A DNA stretch of 64,000 bases from Bacteroidia bacterium (GCA_030424545.1 JAUHWL010000009.1:1-64000), one strand, 5' to 3'; positions 1-9,167 are shown, counted from the stretch's first letter. Numbers and translations: made by a program. The notes: generated by a model not told the origin, from the sequence alone.

Positions 1-332
1 AATAGTTTTTCGGAATACGATTTTTTGCCTTGCATTGCTACAAGTTAATAAGCTTAACTTTTTGTTGGTAAACTTTGATTGGCTAGTTACTAACGGGTAT
101 ATTTGAAAAGTTGTGCAACAGGCACACCGCATATACCAAATAAGGCTCAATTCGGTTTTTAGGAAAGGTCAGTAAAAATGACAATCATACGCCAAAGCGT
201 TATTTTCATTTTAAAAAAGTGTAATTTCAAAATCAAAACAACGCTTTGGTGGGAGGTGAAGTAATGGTTTTTTAAAATCGCCTTACTTGCCATATGCGAA
301 CACGTTGGCAGCAAGCTAAAAAACCGAACTAA
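1..332. repeat. Gene-free stretch with a nested imperfect palindrome
   Basis: I see no gene here. Two nested inverted repeats are visible. The inner one pairs 192-216 with 225-249 (22 of 25 positions, loop of about 8 bases; core CCAAAGCGTT / AACGCTTTGG). The outer one pairs 128-146 with 280-298 (16 of 19 positions; core CGCATAT / ATATGCG). Together they could fold into a structure of about 171 bases. It resembles a MITE or an integron attC-like recombination site, but the attC core GTTRRRY is not cleanly present, so I only call it an inverted-repeat structure. Confidence 0.6.
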
Positions 333-364
333 TTACCAAATTGGTAACTTTTTTATTACATTTG
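333..364 (+). promoter_or_regulatory. higBA promoter and probable autoregulatory operator
   Basis: A hyphenated palindrome TTACCAA-A-TTGGTAA covers 333-347. It is followed at 357-364 by TACATTTG, which matches the Bacteroidota -7 element TAnnTTTG. HigA-type antitoxins repress their own operon by binding such palindromes, so autoregulation is inferred. No well-spaced -33 box is evident. Confidence 0.6.
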
Positions 365-382
365 CGTCAAACACATTATAAT

Positions 383-676
383 GTGAGAGTAATCGCAAAA
401 CGAACTTTACGAGATTTTTGGGAAAAACACGCTGATTGTGAAGAACAATTAAAGTCGTGGTATAGAGAAACTGAAAAATCCGAATGGAAAAATATTAACG
501 AATTAAAAAGTGAATATCCGAGTGCTAGTATTTTAAAAGACAATCGAATTGTTTACAATATAAAAGGTAATAATTATCGTTTGATTGCAAAATTTAATTT
601 TGAATACGCAATATGCTGGATAAGGTTTATCGGAACTCACGCTGAATATGATAAAATTGACGCAAATAATATCTAA
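383..676 (+). CDS. higB: HigB-type toxin, RelE superfamily
   Basis: Toxin of a type II toxin-antitoxin pair. HigB proteins are ribosome-dependent mRNA interferases. The protein is about 97 residues and carries the family pattern: VIAKRTLRDFWEKH at the N terminus, ELKSEYPSAS in the middle and YRLIAKFNF ... IRFIGTHAEYDKI at the end. I place the start at GTG 383, because homologues begin at VRVIAKRTL and because the longer frame from TTG 341 begins inside the promoter-operator palindrome. The stop lies 2 bases before higA, so the two are co-transcribed and probably translationally coupled. Toxin-first order is normal for higBA. Confidence 0.85.
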   Translation: MRVIAKRTLRDFWEKHADCEEQLKSWYRETEKSEWKNINELKSEYPSASILKDNRIVYNIKGNNYRLIAKFNFEYAICWIRFIGTHAEYDKIDANNI

Positions 677-678
677 TT

Positions 679-1035
679 ATGAAAATTTTACCAATTAGAA
701 ACGAAAAAGACTATCAAAACGCACTCAACAGACTTGAGGAAATTTTTGATGCAAATAAAGGAACGGAAGATGGAGACGAATTGGAAATCCTGTCAATTTT
801 GATTGATAAATATGAAAATGAACAATTCCCAATCGGAATGCCTGACCCAATCGAAGCAATTAAATTCCGAATGGAACAAATGGGAATGAAACAAAAGGAT
901 TTAGCAGAAGTTGTTGGATTTAAAAGTAGAGTTAGTGAAATTTTGAATAAAAAAAGAAAACTGACTTTAGATATGATTAGAAAACTCAATACTACTCTAC
1001 ATATTCCTACTGAAGTTTTAATTCAAGATTATTAA
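679..1035 (+). CDS. higA: HigA-type antitoxin with XRE HTH
   Basis: Antitoxin partner of the preceding HigB, 118 aa. The N-terminal half (1-55) is acidic and helical. Residues about 57-112 form a helix-turn-helix of the Cro/C1 type (AIKFRMEQMGMKQKDLAEVV, then SRVSEILNKKRKLTLDMIRK). Such proteins bind and neutralise HigB and repress the operon through the DNA-binding domain. The palindrome at 333-347 is the obvious target. The gene follows higB after 2 bases. Its length and domain order are normal for the family and I see no damage, so the module is probably active. Confidence 0.9.
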   Translation: MKILPIRNEKDYQNALNRLEEIFDANKGTEDGDELEILSILIDKYENEQFPIGMPDPIEAIKFRMEQMGMKQKDLAEVVGFKSRVSEILNKKRKLTLDMIRKLNTTLHIPTEVLIQDY

Positions 1036-1103
1036 TAGAAAAAAGCCAGTTGGCAACAAAGGTAGCTGATGCACAATCCTCTTTTCCGTAAAAAATAAAC
1101 ACT

Positions 1104-1131
1104 AAAAAGGCCGTTTAACGCGGTTTTTTTT
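1104..1131 (+). terminator. Weak terminator-like hairpin after higBA
   Basis: A-run, CCG, TTTAACG, CGG, then eight T. The GC stem is only 3 bp, extended by A-T pairs. A factor-independent terminator is plausible but weak. Confidence 0.4.
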
Positions 1132-1258
1132 ATGGCAACCTGAAAAAGGCAATAAATCATAATGGTGTTTATTTGCAATTAATAAAGAGATAAATGCAAC
1201 CCATTTGTGCATTTAAGAACAACCTAGCCAATAACAATCCGATATGGAATATTTTCAT

Positions 1259-2089
1259 ATGAAAAAAATTATCCTTACCAACCTAATTTTATTTGTTTCC
1301 ATACTCTCTTACTGTCAAACAAATAGTAGTATAGATTCCAACCCGTGGAGAATTGAAGCAGGGTATCAGAATTTTAGACTATTTGACAAAAATGTTTCCC
1401 CACTAATCTATGTTTCCAACAATGGTATGATCTCGTTTGGATATCAGAAAAAGAAGGAAAAAAACATTTGGAATATTGGTCTGGATGCTTCTGCAGGCAG
1501 TATGCAATCTAAAAGGTTTGGAAGAAGAGAAGCGATTGCCTATGACCCCTACGATTTAGATGGTAACAAAGACTCTACCGTTTATGATATAAACCCAGGG
1601 TTATCCTTCATTAGTGCAAGTTTGTATTATTCCTATTACTGGCAACTCAACACACAGAAAAGAAAAATGCATGTTGGCGGCATTCTCCAAGATAATTTTT
1701 ATTACGGTGCATTGGGCGCAGATGTGTGGTTTTTTAATCAACTAAGCATTATGCCAGCATATCGCGTTGAGATTTTAAATACATCAAAATCTGCTGTTAA
1801 CGCAGCATTTTCAACCCCCATTTTCTCCTATTTAATAAGACAACCCTATTCGCTAGATCCAAGTCTTCCTGAAAACAGTTATTTTAAAGCGAACTTAAAA
1901 ACGGGTTCCTCTATAGCAACAATCAACACGTTTCAACAAATCAACTTCAAAGTAAAATATGCTTATACGCTAAGCACAGGAAATAAAATTGGGTTAAGTT
2001 ATACTTTCATGTGGATGAATTATGCGAATATTCAAGATAGAAACTTACGTGCTTACGCCAATTCAATTCTAATTTCATACAACTTTTAA
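1259..2089 (+). CDS. Predicted outer-membrane beta-barrel protein, unknown function
   Basis: A 276-aa secreted protein that I do not recognise. The N terminus from ATG 1259 is a clear signal peptide (MKKIILTNLILFVSILSYCQ), with cleavage expected just before Gln, as is common in Bacteroidota. An ATG five codons upstream (1244) is possible, but it would put extra residues in front of the signal. The rest has alternating polar and aromatic residues, many Tyr and Trp, and ends in SYNF. An aromatic last residue is typical of outer-membrane barrels. The next gene starts 4 bases downstream, so it is probably co-transcribed with the S41 protease lipoprotein. Confidence 0.75.
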   Translation: MKKIILTNLILFVSILSYCQTNSSIDSNPWRIEAGYQNFRLFDKNVSPLIYVSNNGMISFGYQKKKEKNIWNIGLDASAGSMQSKRFGRREAIAYDPYDLDGNKDSTVYDINPGLSFISASLYYSYYWQLNTQKRKMHVGGILQDNFYYGALGADVWFFNQLSIMPAYRVEILNTSKSAVNAAFSTPIFSYLIRQPYSLDPSLPENSYFKANLKTGSSIATINTFQQINFKVKYAYTLSTGNKIGLSYTFMWMNYANIQDRNLRAYANSILISYNF

Positions 2090-2093
2090 TACA

Positions 2094-3116
2094 ATGAAAG
2101 CCCCTTTTATAGTTATTCTTCTTGCTGTTCTTTTCTCATCATGTGATAAAATGTTGCTTGAAAAGGAAGTGCCAAACAACCCAGTAGAAAACTTCAATTC
2201 GCTTTGGAATGAATTTGATGCAAAATATGGTTTGTTTAAAGTAAAAAATATTGACTGGGATTCTGTTTACACCATTTATCGTCCTCAAGTAGATGCAAAT
2301 AGCAGCGATGAAAAATTGTACAAAGTGCTAACCAGCATGCTTACAGTATTAAATGATAATCATGTGGCGCTTGTGCCTACCGATCCTGATTTTCCATTTT
2401 TCCAGTCTGGCGTTTTAGGTACGATGGACACAATCAACGATTTTAATTTGGAGACGATTAAGTCAAATTATTTGATTAACCCGCAGTTTGAAGACCCCTT
2501 TTTTACTTATGGAAAACTGCCAAACAATGTGGGGTATATTCACATAGAAGGTTTTAGTGACGTGCCAAAATATTTAACGGAGCCCATGAATACCATTCTA
2601 AATAGCTTGAAAGAAACAACGGGCATTGTGATAGATGTTAGAGGGGGCTATGGCGGTGAAGATATTGCAGGCCAGTACATTGCGGGTTGTTTTACAACAC
2701 AAACGATTCCCTATATGAAAACCAGAGTGAAATCTGGGGCAGGAGCAAATGATTTTACCGCATTTGAAAACTGGAGCATTAAACCCGAGGGCGATTTTCA
2801 ATATTTAAAACCTATTGTAGTTCTAACGCACCGATTTACCATTAGCGCAGGAGAAACATTTTGTCTGGCGATGAACGTTTTACCTCAAGTTACCTTTGTT
2901 GGAGATACCACTTCTGGAGCCTTCTCAAATCAAATCAATAGGGAATTGCCAAATGGCTGGGGATATTCACTGAGTATCGGGCAATGGCTAGATGCCAATG
3001 GTGTGAGCTACGAAGGCATTGGACTTGCACCTGATATTCTTGTACAGAACAAAAAGCAAGACCTCTTAAACGGGAAAGATGAAGCTTTGGAAAAAGCCAT
3101 TGATATTCTAAAATAA
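2094..3116 (+). CDS. S41-family (tail-specific-like) protease, lipoprotein
   Basis: A 340-aa putative envelope serine protease. The signal peptide ends in a lipobox, FSSC with Cys17, followed by Asp. The S41 core is visible: the IDVRGGYGGE stretch near residue 180 and the nucleophile motif TISAGETF with Ser251, followed by VGDTTSGAFSN. The Lys that follows the nucleophile in C-terminal processing proteases is not obvious, so it may use the tricorn-like catalytic arrangement or be divergent. There is no clear PDZ domain. It follows the barrel gene by 4 bases. Substrate unknown. Confidence 0.8.
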   Translation: MKAPFIVILLAVLFSSCDKMLLEKEVPNNPVENFNSLWNEFDAKYGLFKVKNIDWDSVYTIYRPQVDANSSDEKLYKVLTSMLTVLNDNHVALVPTDPDFPFFQSGVLGTMDTINDFNLETIKSNYLINPQFEDPFFTYGKLPNNVGYIHIEGFSDVPKYLTEPMNTILNSLKETTGIVIDVRGGYGGEDIAGQYIAGCFTTQTIPYMKTRVKSGAGANDFTAFENWSIKPEGDFQYLKPIVVLTHRFTISAGETFCLAMNVLPQVTFVGDTTSGAFSNQINRELPNGWGYSLSIGQWLDANGVSYEGIGLAPDILVQNKKQDLLNGKDEALEKAIDILK

Positions 3117-3209
3117 AAAACCATTCTCTGGGTAAATCATCTAATGCAGTAAAAATCTCTTTTTAGCGTTGTATTGAGTATTATTGTCCGAAAGAAACCA
3201 AAAGCCCCG

Positions 3210-3959
3210 ATGAAAGTTAAACACGCCATTTACCTTTTTCTTCTTTCTGTAACACTCTTTGCCTGCACCATGGATCCTGCCCTAACCCTAGACATTCCGC
3301 CAGAAGGATTTCAGGTGGTACAACAACTGCCAAAAAACAATGAAGGCAGAAAAGAAAACCCCTTGTACCTTGCCCCGCGAAGCATTAAAGAAAACGAATT
3401 CAACTCGCCCGAACTCAATACATTTATTGATAGCATGTATGCCGTGATGCTGCGCACCGCTGGCGTGGGTATTGCTGCCAATCAACTGGGCAAACAACTG
3501 CAAATTTTTATCATAGAAGCCGAGGCCGATAACCCCCGGTATCAAGTTTTGGGCAATGTAAAAAAGCAGGTGTTCATCAACCCAAAAATTACCAATGCAT
3601 CTGCCCAACGCAAAAACTTTTGGCACGGATGCCTAAGCGCAAAAGATGAAAAACGTGGAAACGTAGCCACCTACGAATGGATTGAATACACATGCGTAAA
3701 CCCAAAAGGTGAAGTTCAAAAAGGCCGATTGGATGGATTTGCCGCAGTAATTTTTCAGCATGAATTTAGACATTTGCTCGGTGGTACGTATGTAGATCAT
3801 GCCCATCAGTTTTTAGGCAAAGCCGAATTAGACCAAAAAATTGAAGCCGGAGAACTCCCCTTTTTTGCGCCCGCAAACCACACGCTGCCGTTGCTTATTG
3901 AAGGGTATCAAATTGGAGAAACCTTAGAGGAATATCACGCACGTCAATCACAAATTTGA
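3210..3959 (+). CDS. Peptide deformylase-like lipoprotein
   Basis: A 249-aa protein of the polypeptide deformylase fold. It has the three family motifs: GVGIAANQ at 85-92, HGCLS at 139-143 (the usual EGCLS with Glu replaced by His) and QHEFRH with His184, Glu185 and His188. Cys141, His184 and His188 would bind the metal and Glu185 would be the general base. Unlike ordinary Def it begins with a lipoprotein signal ending LFAC (Cys19), so it is predicted to sit outside the cytoplasm. I chose ATG 3210; the longer frame from TTG 3174 places charged residues before the signal. It is probably not the housekeeping deformylase; it may act on secreted peptides or be repurposed. Confidence 0.8.
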   Translation: MKVKHAIYLFLLSVTLFACTMDPALTLDIPPEGFQVVQQLPKNNEGRKENPLYLAPRSIKENEFNSPELNTFIDSMYAVMLRTAGVGIAANQLGKQLQIFIIEAEADNPRYQVLGNVKKQVFINPKITNASAQRKNFWHGCLSAKDEKRGNVATYEWIEYTCVNPKGEVQKGRLDGFAAVIFQHEFRHLLGGTYVDHAHQFLGKAELDQKIEAGELPFFAPANHTLPLLIEGYQIGETLEEYHARQSQI

Positions 3960-4019
3960 TTATTCAAAATATCTTCTGTAGTGTATAAACTACTTTGATT
4001 AATCCCCAAAACAATCTGT

Positions 4020-6131
4020 ATGCATTCCCCACAAACGCTACTAAAAAATGTATTTGGTTACGATGCCTTTCGACCATTGCAACAAGAAATTATAGAACGC
4101 ACACTGGCCGGCAAAGACAGCTTTGTGTTGATGCCCACCGGTGGTGGAAAATCGATGTGTTTTCAGATTCCGGCTTTGTGTTTTCAGGGCATCACCATTG
4201 TGGTTTCTCCGCTTATTTCGTTAATGAAAGACCAAGTGCAAGCGCTGCAAGCCAACGGCATAAAAGCCGATTTCTTTAACAGCACTATTTCGCCCGAAGA
4301 AGAAAATGCAGTAATTAACCGTGCCATGAATGGCGAAATAAAGTTGTTGTATTTATCGCCCGAAAAACTAATTACCGTTAGCGATACCTGGCTAAAAACG
4401 TTAAACATAAAATTGGTGGCCATAGACGAAGCGCATTGTGTAAGTATGTGGGGCCACGATTTTAGACCCGAGTATACGCAGCTCAAATACTTTAGAAAAT
4501 CGCTGCCCAACGTGCCTTTTATGGCATTAACGGCCACAGCCGATAAATCGGCCCGAGCCGATATTGAGAACCAATTGGGATTGCAGAATGCCAAGTTGTT
4601 TATTTCTTCTTTCGACCGCAAAAACCTAAGCATAGATGTTCGCGGGCAAGTGCCGAAGAAGCAAAAGCTGGAAGAAATTGGGCGCTTCATCGACCGGAAA
4701 AAAAATGAAAGCGGCATCATTTATTGCCTCAGCAGAAAAAATACCGAAGAAGTTGCGAAGTTCTTAAAAGCTCACGGACACTCGGTGGCGTTTTACCACG
4801 CGGGCATGGATGCGGAATTGCGCGAGCGTGTGCAAACCGATTTTATAAATGATGACACCAAGATTATTGTGGCCACCATCGCCTTCGGAATGGGCATCGA
4901 TAAATCGAATGTGCGCTGGGTAATTCATTACAATTTGCCCAAAAACCTGGAAGGTTATTACCAAGAAATTGGCCGGGCTGGTCGAGACGGATTGCCCTCA
5001 GAAACCCGCTTGTATTACAACATGCGCGATTTTGTGTTGTACAGTCAGTTTGCCGATGACGGGGCAAATTCGGCCATGCAAAAAGACAAGCTGAACCGCA
5101 TGCTGCAATTTGCCGAAGCCAAATCGTGCCGCAGAAAAATACTCCTCTCCTACTTTGGCGAACACCTCACCCAAGATTGCGGCAATTGCGATGTGTGCGA
5201 CAATCCGCCCAAAGATTTTGACGGTACCATTTTGGCGCAAAAAGCCCTTTCGGGCATTGCCCGCATGCAAGAAAAAGAAGGCATAACCATGCTGATAAAT
5301 GTGCTGCGCGGATCCAATAATGCCGAAATTCACGAGGCCGGCTACACCCAACTCAAAACCTATGGCGTGGGCAAAGATGTTAGCTTTTACAATTGGCGCG
5401 ATTACATCATCCAGTTGGCCAACCAAGGGCTGATTGAGATTATGTACAGCGAAGGCTCGGCCTTAAAAATTTCGCCCCTGGGCTGGAAAGTGCTCAAAGG
5501 CGAACGGCACATAAAACTCACTTTCCCGGTAGCGCCCGAAGAGAAAAAAGACCGCAAACAAAAGGTGCTAAAATTGGCCACCGAAGGCGAAATAAACACC
5601 GATTTATTTACCGAACTAAAGAAATTGCGCTACACCATTTCGCGCGAAGAAAACATGCCGGCTTACATCATTTTTAACGATAAAACATTAAAAGCCATGG
5701 CCACCGAAATGCCCGTTACCGAAAATGAATTTTTAGCCATTTCGGGCGTGGGCATGAACAAAATGCAGCAGTATGGCGAAGATTTTATGGAAATGATTAG
5801 AAAGTTTAAGTCCGTTGCCAAACCCAAAAAAGTACCCACCACATTAGAGACTTTTGCGCTGTACCAAGAAGGCCTTTCGCCCCACGAAATTGCCGCCAAA
5901 AGAAACATTCAAGTTACCACGGTCTATTCGCATTTATCGCAATTGTACACCGAAGGCAAAGCCGTAGACCTAGAAAAAATGGTAGACGCAGCCACGCTCA
6001 ATAAAATCCGCGATGCCTTTAACGAATTGGGCAGAGACATCAAGCTAAAACCCATTTATGAAAAGCTCGAAGAAACCGTTTCGTATGGCGAAATCCGCAT
6101 GGGCCTGACCATTATTTTGAAGAATGAGTAA
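4020..6131 (+). CDS. recQ: ATP-dependent DNA helicase RecQ
   Basis: 3'-5' DNA helicase of recombination and fork repair, 703 aa. Domains in order: helicase core with Walker A MPTGGGKS (38-45, Lys44) and DEAH box (136-139); the second RecA-like domain with the motif VI sequence QEIGRAGRDG; a zinc site with Cys370, Cys387, Cys390 and Cys393; an RQC winged-helix region (about 400-510); an HRDC domain (about 525-605, with the AISGVGMNKMQQYG hairpin); and a C-terminal helix-turn-helix extension (about 610-703) seen in many Bacteroidota RecQ proteins. It starts 60 bases after the deformylase-like gene. Codon choice here is visibly richer in G and C than in the flanking accessory genes. Confidence 0.97.
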   Translation: MHSPQTLLKNVFGYDAFRPLQQEIIERTLAGKDSFVLMPTGGGKSMCFQIPALCFQGITIVVSPLISLMKDQVQALQANGIKADFFNSTISPEEENAVINRAMNGEIKLLYLSPEKLITVSDTWLKTLNIKLVAIDEAHCVSMWGHDFRPEYTQLKYFRKSLPNVPFMALTATADKSARADIENQLGLQNAKLFISSFDRKNLSIDVRGQVPKKQKLEEIGRFIDRKKNESGIIYCLSRKNTEEVAKFLKAHGHSVAFYHAGMDAELRERVQTDFINDDTKIIVATIAFGMGIDKSNVRWVIHYNLPKNLEGYYQEIGRAGRDGLPSETRLYYNMRDFVLYSQFADDGANSAMQKDKLNRMLQFAEAKSCRRKILLSYFGEHLTQDCGNCDVCDNPPKDFDGTILAQKALSGIARMQEKEGITMLINVLRGSNNAEIHEAGYTQLKTYGVGKDVSFYNWRDYIIQLANQGLIEIMYSEGSALKISPLGWKVLKGERHIKLTFPVAPEEKKDRKQKVLKLATEGEINTDLFTELKKLRYTISREENMPAYIIFNDKTLKAMATEMPVTENEFLAISGVGMNKMQQYGEDFMEMIRKFKSVAKPKKVPTTLETFALYQEGLSPHEIAAKRNIQVTTVYSHLSQLYTEGKAVDLEKMVDAATLNKIRDAFNELGRDIKLKPIYEKLEETVSYGEIRMGLTIILKNE

Positions 6132-6381
6132 AAATCCCACACCACAAATACTCCTTCTAGAAAGAAGGTTTACAACAAGGACCAAAACGTCAATGCGTGG
6201 TCGACCGCAGGGAGAGCGGGGTAATTGAAATTCCTAACAGGAGTTCACCACAATCTCACTTTTGCAATGCATTCCTTTCCAAACTTGGCAACAAAATATT
6301 TCACACCTAGTTAACCACTTCCAAGAAAATACTTGTTGCTTCAATTTAGAAGTCTTAACTAATGGTGGATTTTTTTGATAC
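6132..6381. other. Intergenic region between recQ and trkH
   Basis: Tail-to-tail intergenic space. A small hairpin CCTTCT/AGAAGG sits at 6153-6168 without a T-run, and a short GC-richer patch lies at 6200-6220. I see no gene or clear terminator. Confidence 0.4.
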
Positions 6382-7830
6382 CTACACCTTTTTCCAAAAG
6401 TAAGGCGTGAACATGATGAGAATGGTAAAAAGCTCTAACCTACCCAACAGCATTATAAATCCTAGAATCCATTTTGTAATATCGGGCAAAGCAGCAAAAT
6501 TATTTAACGGACCAACCACTCCAAAACCCGGACCAATGTTACCCAAACTGGTTGCCACCGCACCTAAAGTAGATTGCAAATCTAAACCGGTTAATCCTAC
6601 CAAAATGGCGCTAAGTACAAACACCGAAATGTACATCATGATAAAAGCCAGAACGTTGTAGGTAATGTTTTGCGAGATGGCTTTTCCATTTAAACGTACA
6701 GGAATAATGGCGTTTGGATGAAGCAAGCGTTTCATCTCTAAAAATGTGTTTTTAATAAGCACTACGTGCCGTACCATTTTTACGCCCCCTGCTGTAGATC
6801 CGGCCGAACCACCTAAGAACATAAAAAAGAAAAACAATACGGTTAGTAAAGGCGCCCAGCTTGTATAATCGGCAGAAACAAAACCGGTGGTTGTAATTAC
6901 AGATACCACCTGAAAAGCTCCGTCTCTAAAGGCTTTTTCAAATGGGGCATCTGTAAATGAGGCAATACCAACTGATGTAATGATGATGAAAATTAATGTG
7001 AGAGAAACATAGGTTTTAAACTCCTCATCTCTCCAAATCTTTTTAAGCTTGCCTTTTAGACCAAAATACGTAACGCTAAAGTTTACCCCGGCCAAAAACA
7101 TAAAACACAAAATAACATACTGTATATAAGGTGTTTGTTCTATCATAGAAGAATTATAGGTAGAAAATCCTCCGGTAGCCATGGTGGTTAACCCATGGTT
7201 TAAGGCATCAAAAAACGACATGTCGCCATACATAAGCAAAGCTGTTTCTGCAATGGTAAGCGACACATAAATAAGCCATAAACGAACGGCCGTATCTCTA
7301 ATTCTAGGTTTAATTTTATCGGCAGTAATTCCAGGTGCCTCGGCCAAAAACATTTGCATACCACCTACGCCAATCATGGGCAAAAGAGCTACGGTAAGCA
7401 CAATAATTCCCATACCGCCAATCCACTGCGTTAGGCTACGCCAGAATAAAATATTCTTCGGCACTGCTTCAATATCATTTAAGATAGATGCCCCCGTAGT
7501 GGTAAAACCACTCATGGTTTCAAAAAAAGCATCGGTAACAGTAAGGATAGACCCACTTAGCAAATATGGAAAGATGCCTACTGCAGCCATGGTAATCCAC
7601 CCTAAGCCCACCACAAGATATCCGTCTTTATTGCTTAGCTCTAATACTTTGGCTTTGCGCTTGTAATATTGCCAAATAAAAAAACCAATAAAAATGGCAC
7701 CAAACCCAGACACAGAAAGGGGCATTATGCTCTCTCCGTAGTAAAAAGCAAACGGCAAACCCAATAGCATGAAAATACCATTAAGTCCAATTAACAGGCC
7801 CAGAATACTTTTTATTAGTTTAAAATTCAT
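6382..7830 (-). CDS. trkH: Trk potassium uptake protein, TrkH family
   Basis: Potassium-translocating membrane subunit, 482 aa with about ten hydrophobic segments. The four selectivity-filter loops of the family are readable as FTTTGAS, TMATGGFST, TTTGFVSAD and LGNIGPGFG, each with the conserved Gly of the K+ pathway. The gene starts within the end of trkA (ATGA overlap at 7827-7830), so the two are translationally coupled. Potassium transport is driven by the membrane potential and gated by TrkA. High confidence in the family. Confidence 0.95.
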   Translation of the reverse strand: MNFKLIKSILGLLIGLNGIFMLLGLPFAFYYGESIMPLSVSGFGAIFIGFFIWQYYKRKAKVLELSNKDGYLVVGLGWITMAAVGIFPYLLSGSILTVTDAFFETMSGFTTTGASILNDIEAVPKNILFWRSLTQWIGGMGIIVLTVALLPMIGVGGMQMFLAEAPGITADKIKPRIRDTAVRLWLIYVSLTIAETALLMYGDMSFFDALNHGLTTMATGGFSTYNSSMIEQTPYIQYVILCFMFLAGVNFSVTYFGLKGKLKKIWRDEEFKTYVSLTLIFIIITSVGIASFTDAPFEKAFRDGAFQVVSVITTTGFVSADYTSWAPLLTVLFFFFMFLGGSAGSTAGGVKMVRHVVLIKNTFLEMKRLLHPNAIIPVRLNGKAISQNITYNVLAFIMMYISVFVLSAILVGLTGLDLQSTLGAVATSLGNIGPGFGVVGPLNNFAALPDITKWILGFIMLLGRLELFTILIMFTPYFWKKV

Positions 7831-9167
7831 TTAAAGAAATCTTCTACTTCGTGCACTTTGTTTTTGGCGCACAGCACCACTACTCTATCGTCTTTTCTAA
7901 TTCTAAACCCACCGTTGGGAATAATCGATTTTTCCTTGCGAACTACTCCACCAATAATGGCACCTTTTGGGAATTTTAAATGCTTTAAATATTGGGTTGT
8001 AATCTTCGATTTGTCGTTTACAAAGAACTCCAGCACCTCTGCATCAACACCATGAATACTGGCAATAGAAATAATATCTCCACGCCTTACGTACCTAAAA
8101 ATAAAATCTGCAGCTATAAGCTTTCTATTAATCATGGTATCTATACCAATGTTTTGAGAAAGGTGTACGTAATCTACATTTTCTACCAAGGCAACCGTTC
8201 TAGAAACACCCTGTTCCTTGGCCAAAAGGCTTGAGATAATATTGGTTTCTGAGTTTCCCGTAACGGCTATAAAAGCATCCATATGCTTAAGCCCTTCAGA
8301 CTCTAACAATTCTTTATTTCTTCCATCTCCATGCACTACTAATGCCTCAGGCAACCTATCGGCAAGATGAAAGCTCTTGTCTTTATCTAATTCAATTATC
8401 TTAACATTATAATTTGGGCATAGGTTGAGGGCTGTTTTATAGCCAATTTCGCTTCCCCCCAAAATCATTACGTTTTTAATTTTTACAGGCTCTTGTTTGC
8501 GAAACTGCAATACCTTTTTTACGCCAGATTCTGTCGCAATGAAATAGGCATGATCATCAATTTCAAATCGGGTATCTCCATGGGGAATAATTGTTTCATT
8601 ATTCCGCAAGATGGCCACTGTAATAAAATCATTGTCTAGATTTAAATAGGCGGTATCTTTTAACGTTTTATTCGCCAATTCACATTTATCGTCTATTAAA
8701 ATACCAAGCAGGGTTAGTTTACCATCTTCAAAATGAAAGATATCCGTAATCCCAATATTGCTTAACAACCTGCCAATTTCTTTAGACGCTAACATTTCTG
8801 TTGATATAATCTCATCAACACCTAATTCTCTTAATTGCTTGCGTTCTCTTTTTTGAAGGTGCGATATGGTTTTTACCCGTGCAATGGTTTTTTTGGCGCC
8901 TAAGTGCTTGGCAAAAATGGCCGATGTAATGTTTGTATCTTCAAAAGAAGTAACCGAAATAAAAAGGTCTGACTTGCTTACATTGGCCTCTTCTAGCGTT
9001 GCATACGAGGTTGAATTTCCTTTGATTGTAGCAACATCTAATTTTGAGGAAATGGTTTTTAGCTTTTCCTCGTCTAAATCTAAAACTACTATTTCATGTT
9101 TTTCGTAAGCAAGAAGTTTTGCTAAGTGAAAGCCAACGTCTCCGGCCCCTGCTAAAATTATTCTCAT
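7827..9167 (-). CDS. trkA: Trk system potassium uptake protein TrkA
   Basis: Cytosolic regulatory subunit, 446 aa, with the usual duplicated layout: an RCK/TrkA-N Rossmann domain starting at residue 1 (GAGDVGFHLAKLL, acidic end VLDLDEE), a TrkA-C domain, a second Rossmann domain near residue 227 (VMILGGSEIGYKTALNL) and a second TrkA-C at the end. It binds nucleotides and gates TrkH. It is the first gene of the trkA-trkH operon. Confidence 0.95.
   Translation of the reverse strand: MRIILAGAGDVGFHLAKLLAYEKHEIVVLDLDEEKLKTISSKLDVATIKGNSTSYATLEEANVSKSDLFISVTSFEDTNITSAIFAKHLGAKKTIARVKTISHLQKRERKQLRELGVDEIISTEMLASKEIGRLLSNIGITDIFHFEDGKLTLLGILIDDKCELANKTLKDTAYLNLDNDFITVAILRNNETIIPHGDTRFEIDDHAYFIATESGVKKVLQFRKQEPVKIKNVMILGGSEIGYKTALNLCPNYNVKIIELDKDKSFHLADRLPEALVVHGDGRNKELLESEGLKHMDAFIAVTGNSETNIISSLLAKEQGVSRTVALVENVDYVHLSQNIGIDTMINRKLIAADFIFRYVRRGDIISIASIHGVDAEVLEFFVNDKSKITTQYLKHLKFPKGAIIGGVVRKEKSIIPNGGFRIRKDDRVVVLCAKNKVHEVEDFFK

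Noticed and set aside
128-298. Integron attC site
   Set aside because: Folded palindrome fits in size, but GTTGGCA does not match GTTRRRY and no integron integrase is seen; kept only as an observation.
341-382. TTG start of the toxin frame at 341
   Set aside because: It lies inside the operator palindrome and upstream of the -7 box; homologues begin at the GTG at 383.
714-989. 91-codon frame on the minus strand opposite higA
   Set aside because: Complete antisense shadow of a well-recognised antitoxin; hydrophobic composition is a by-product.
6153-6168. Terminator after recQ
   Set aside because: 6-bp hairpin without T-run; not convincing.
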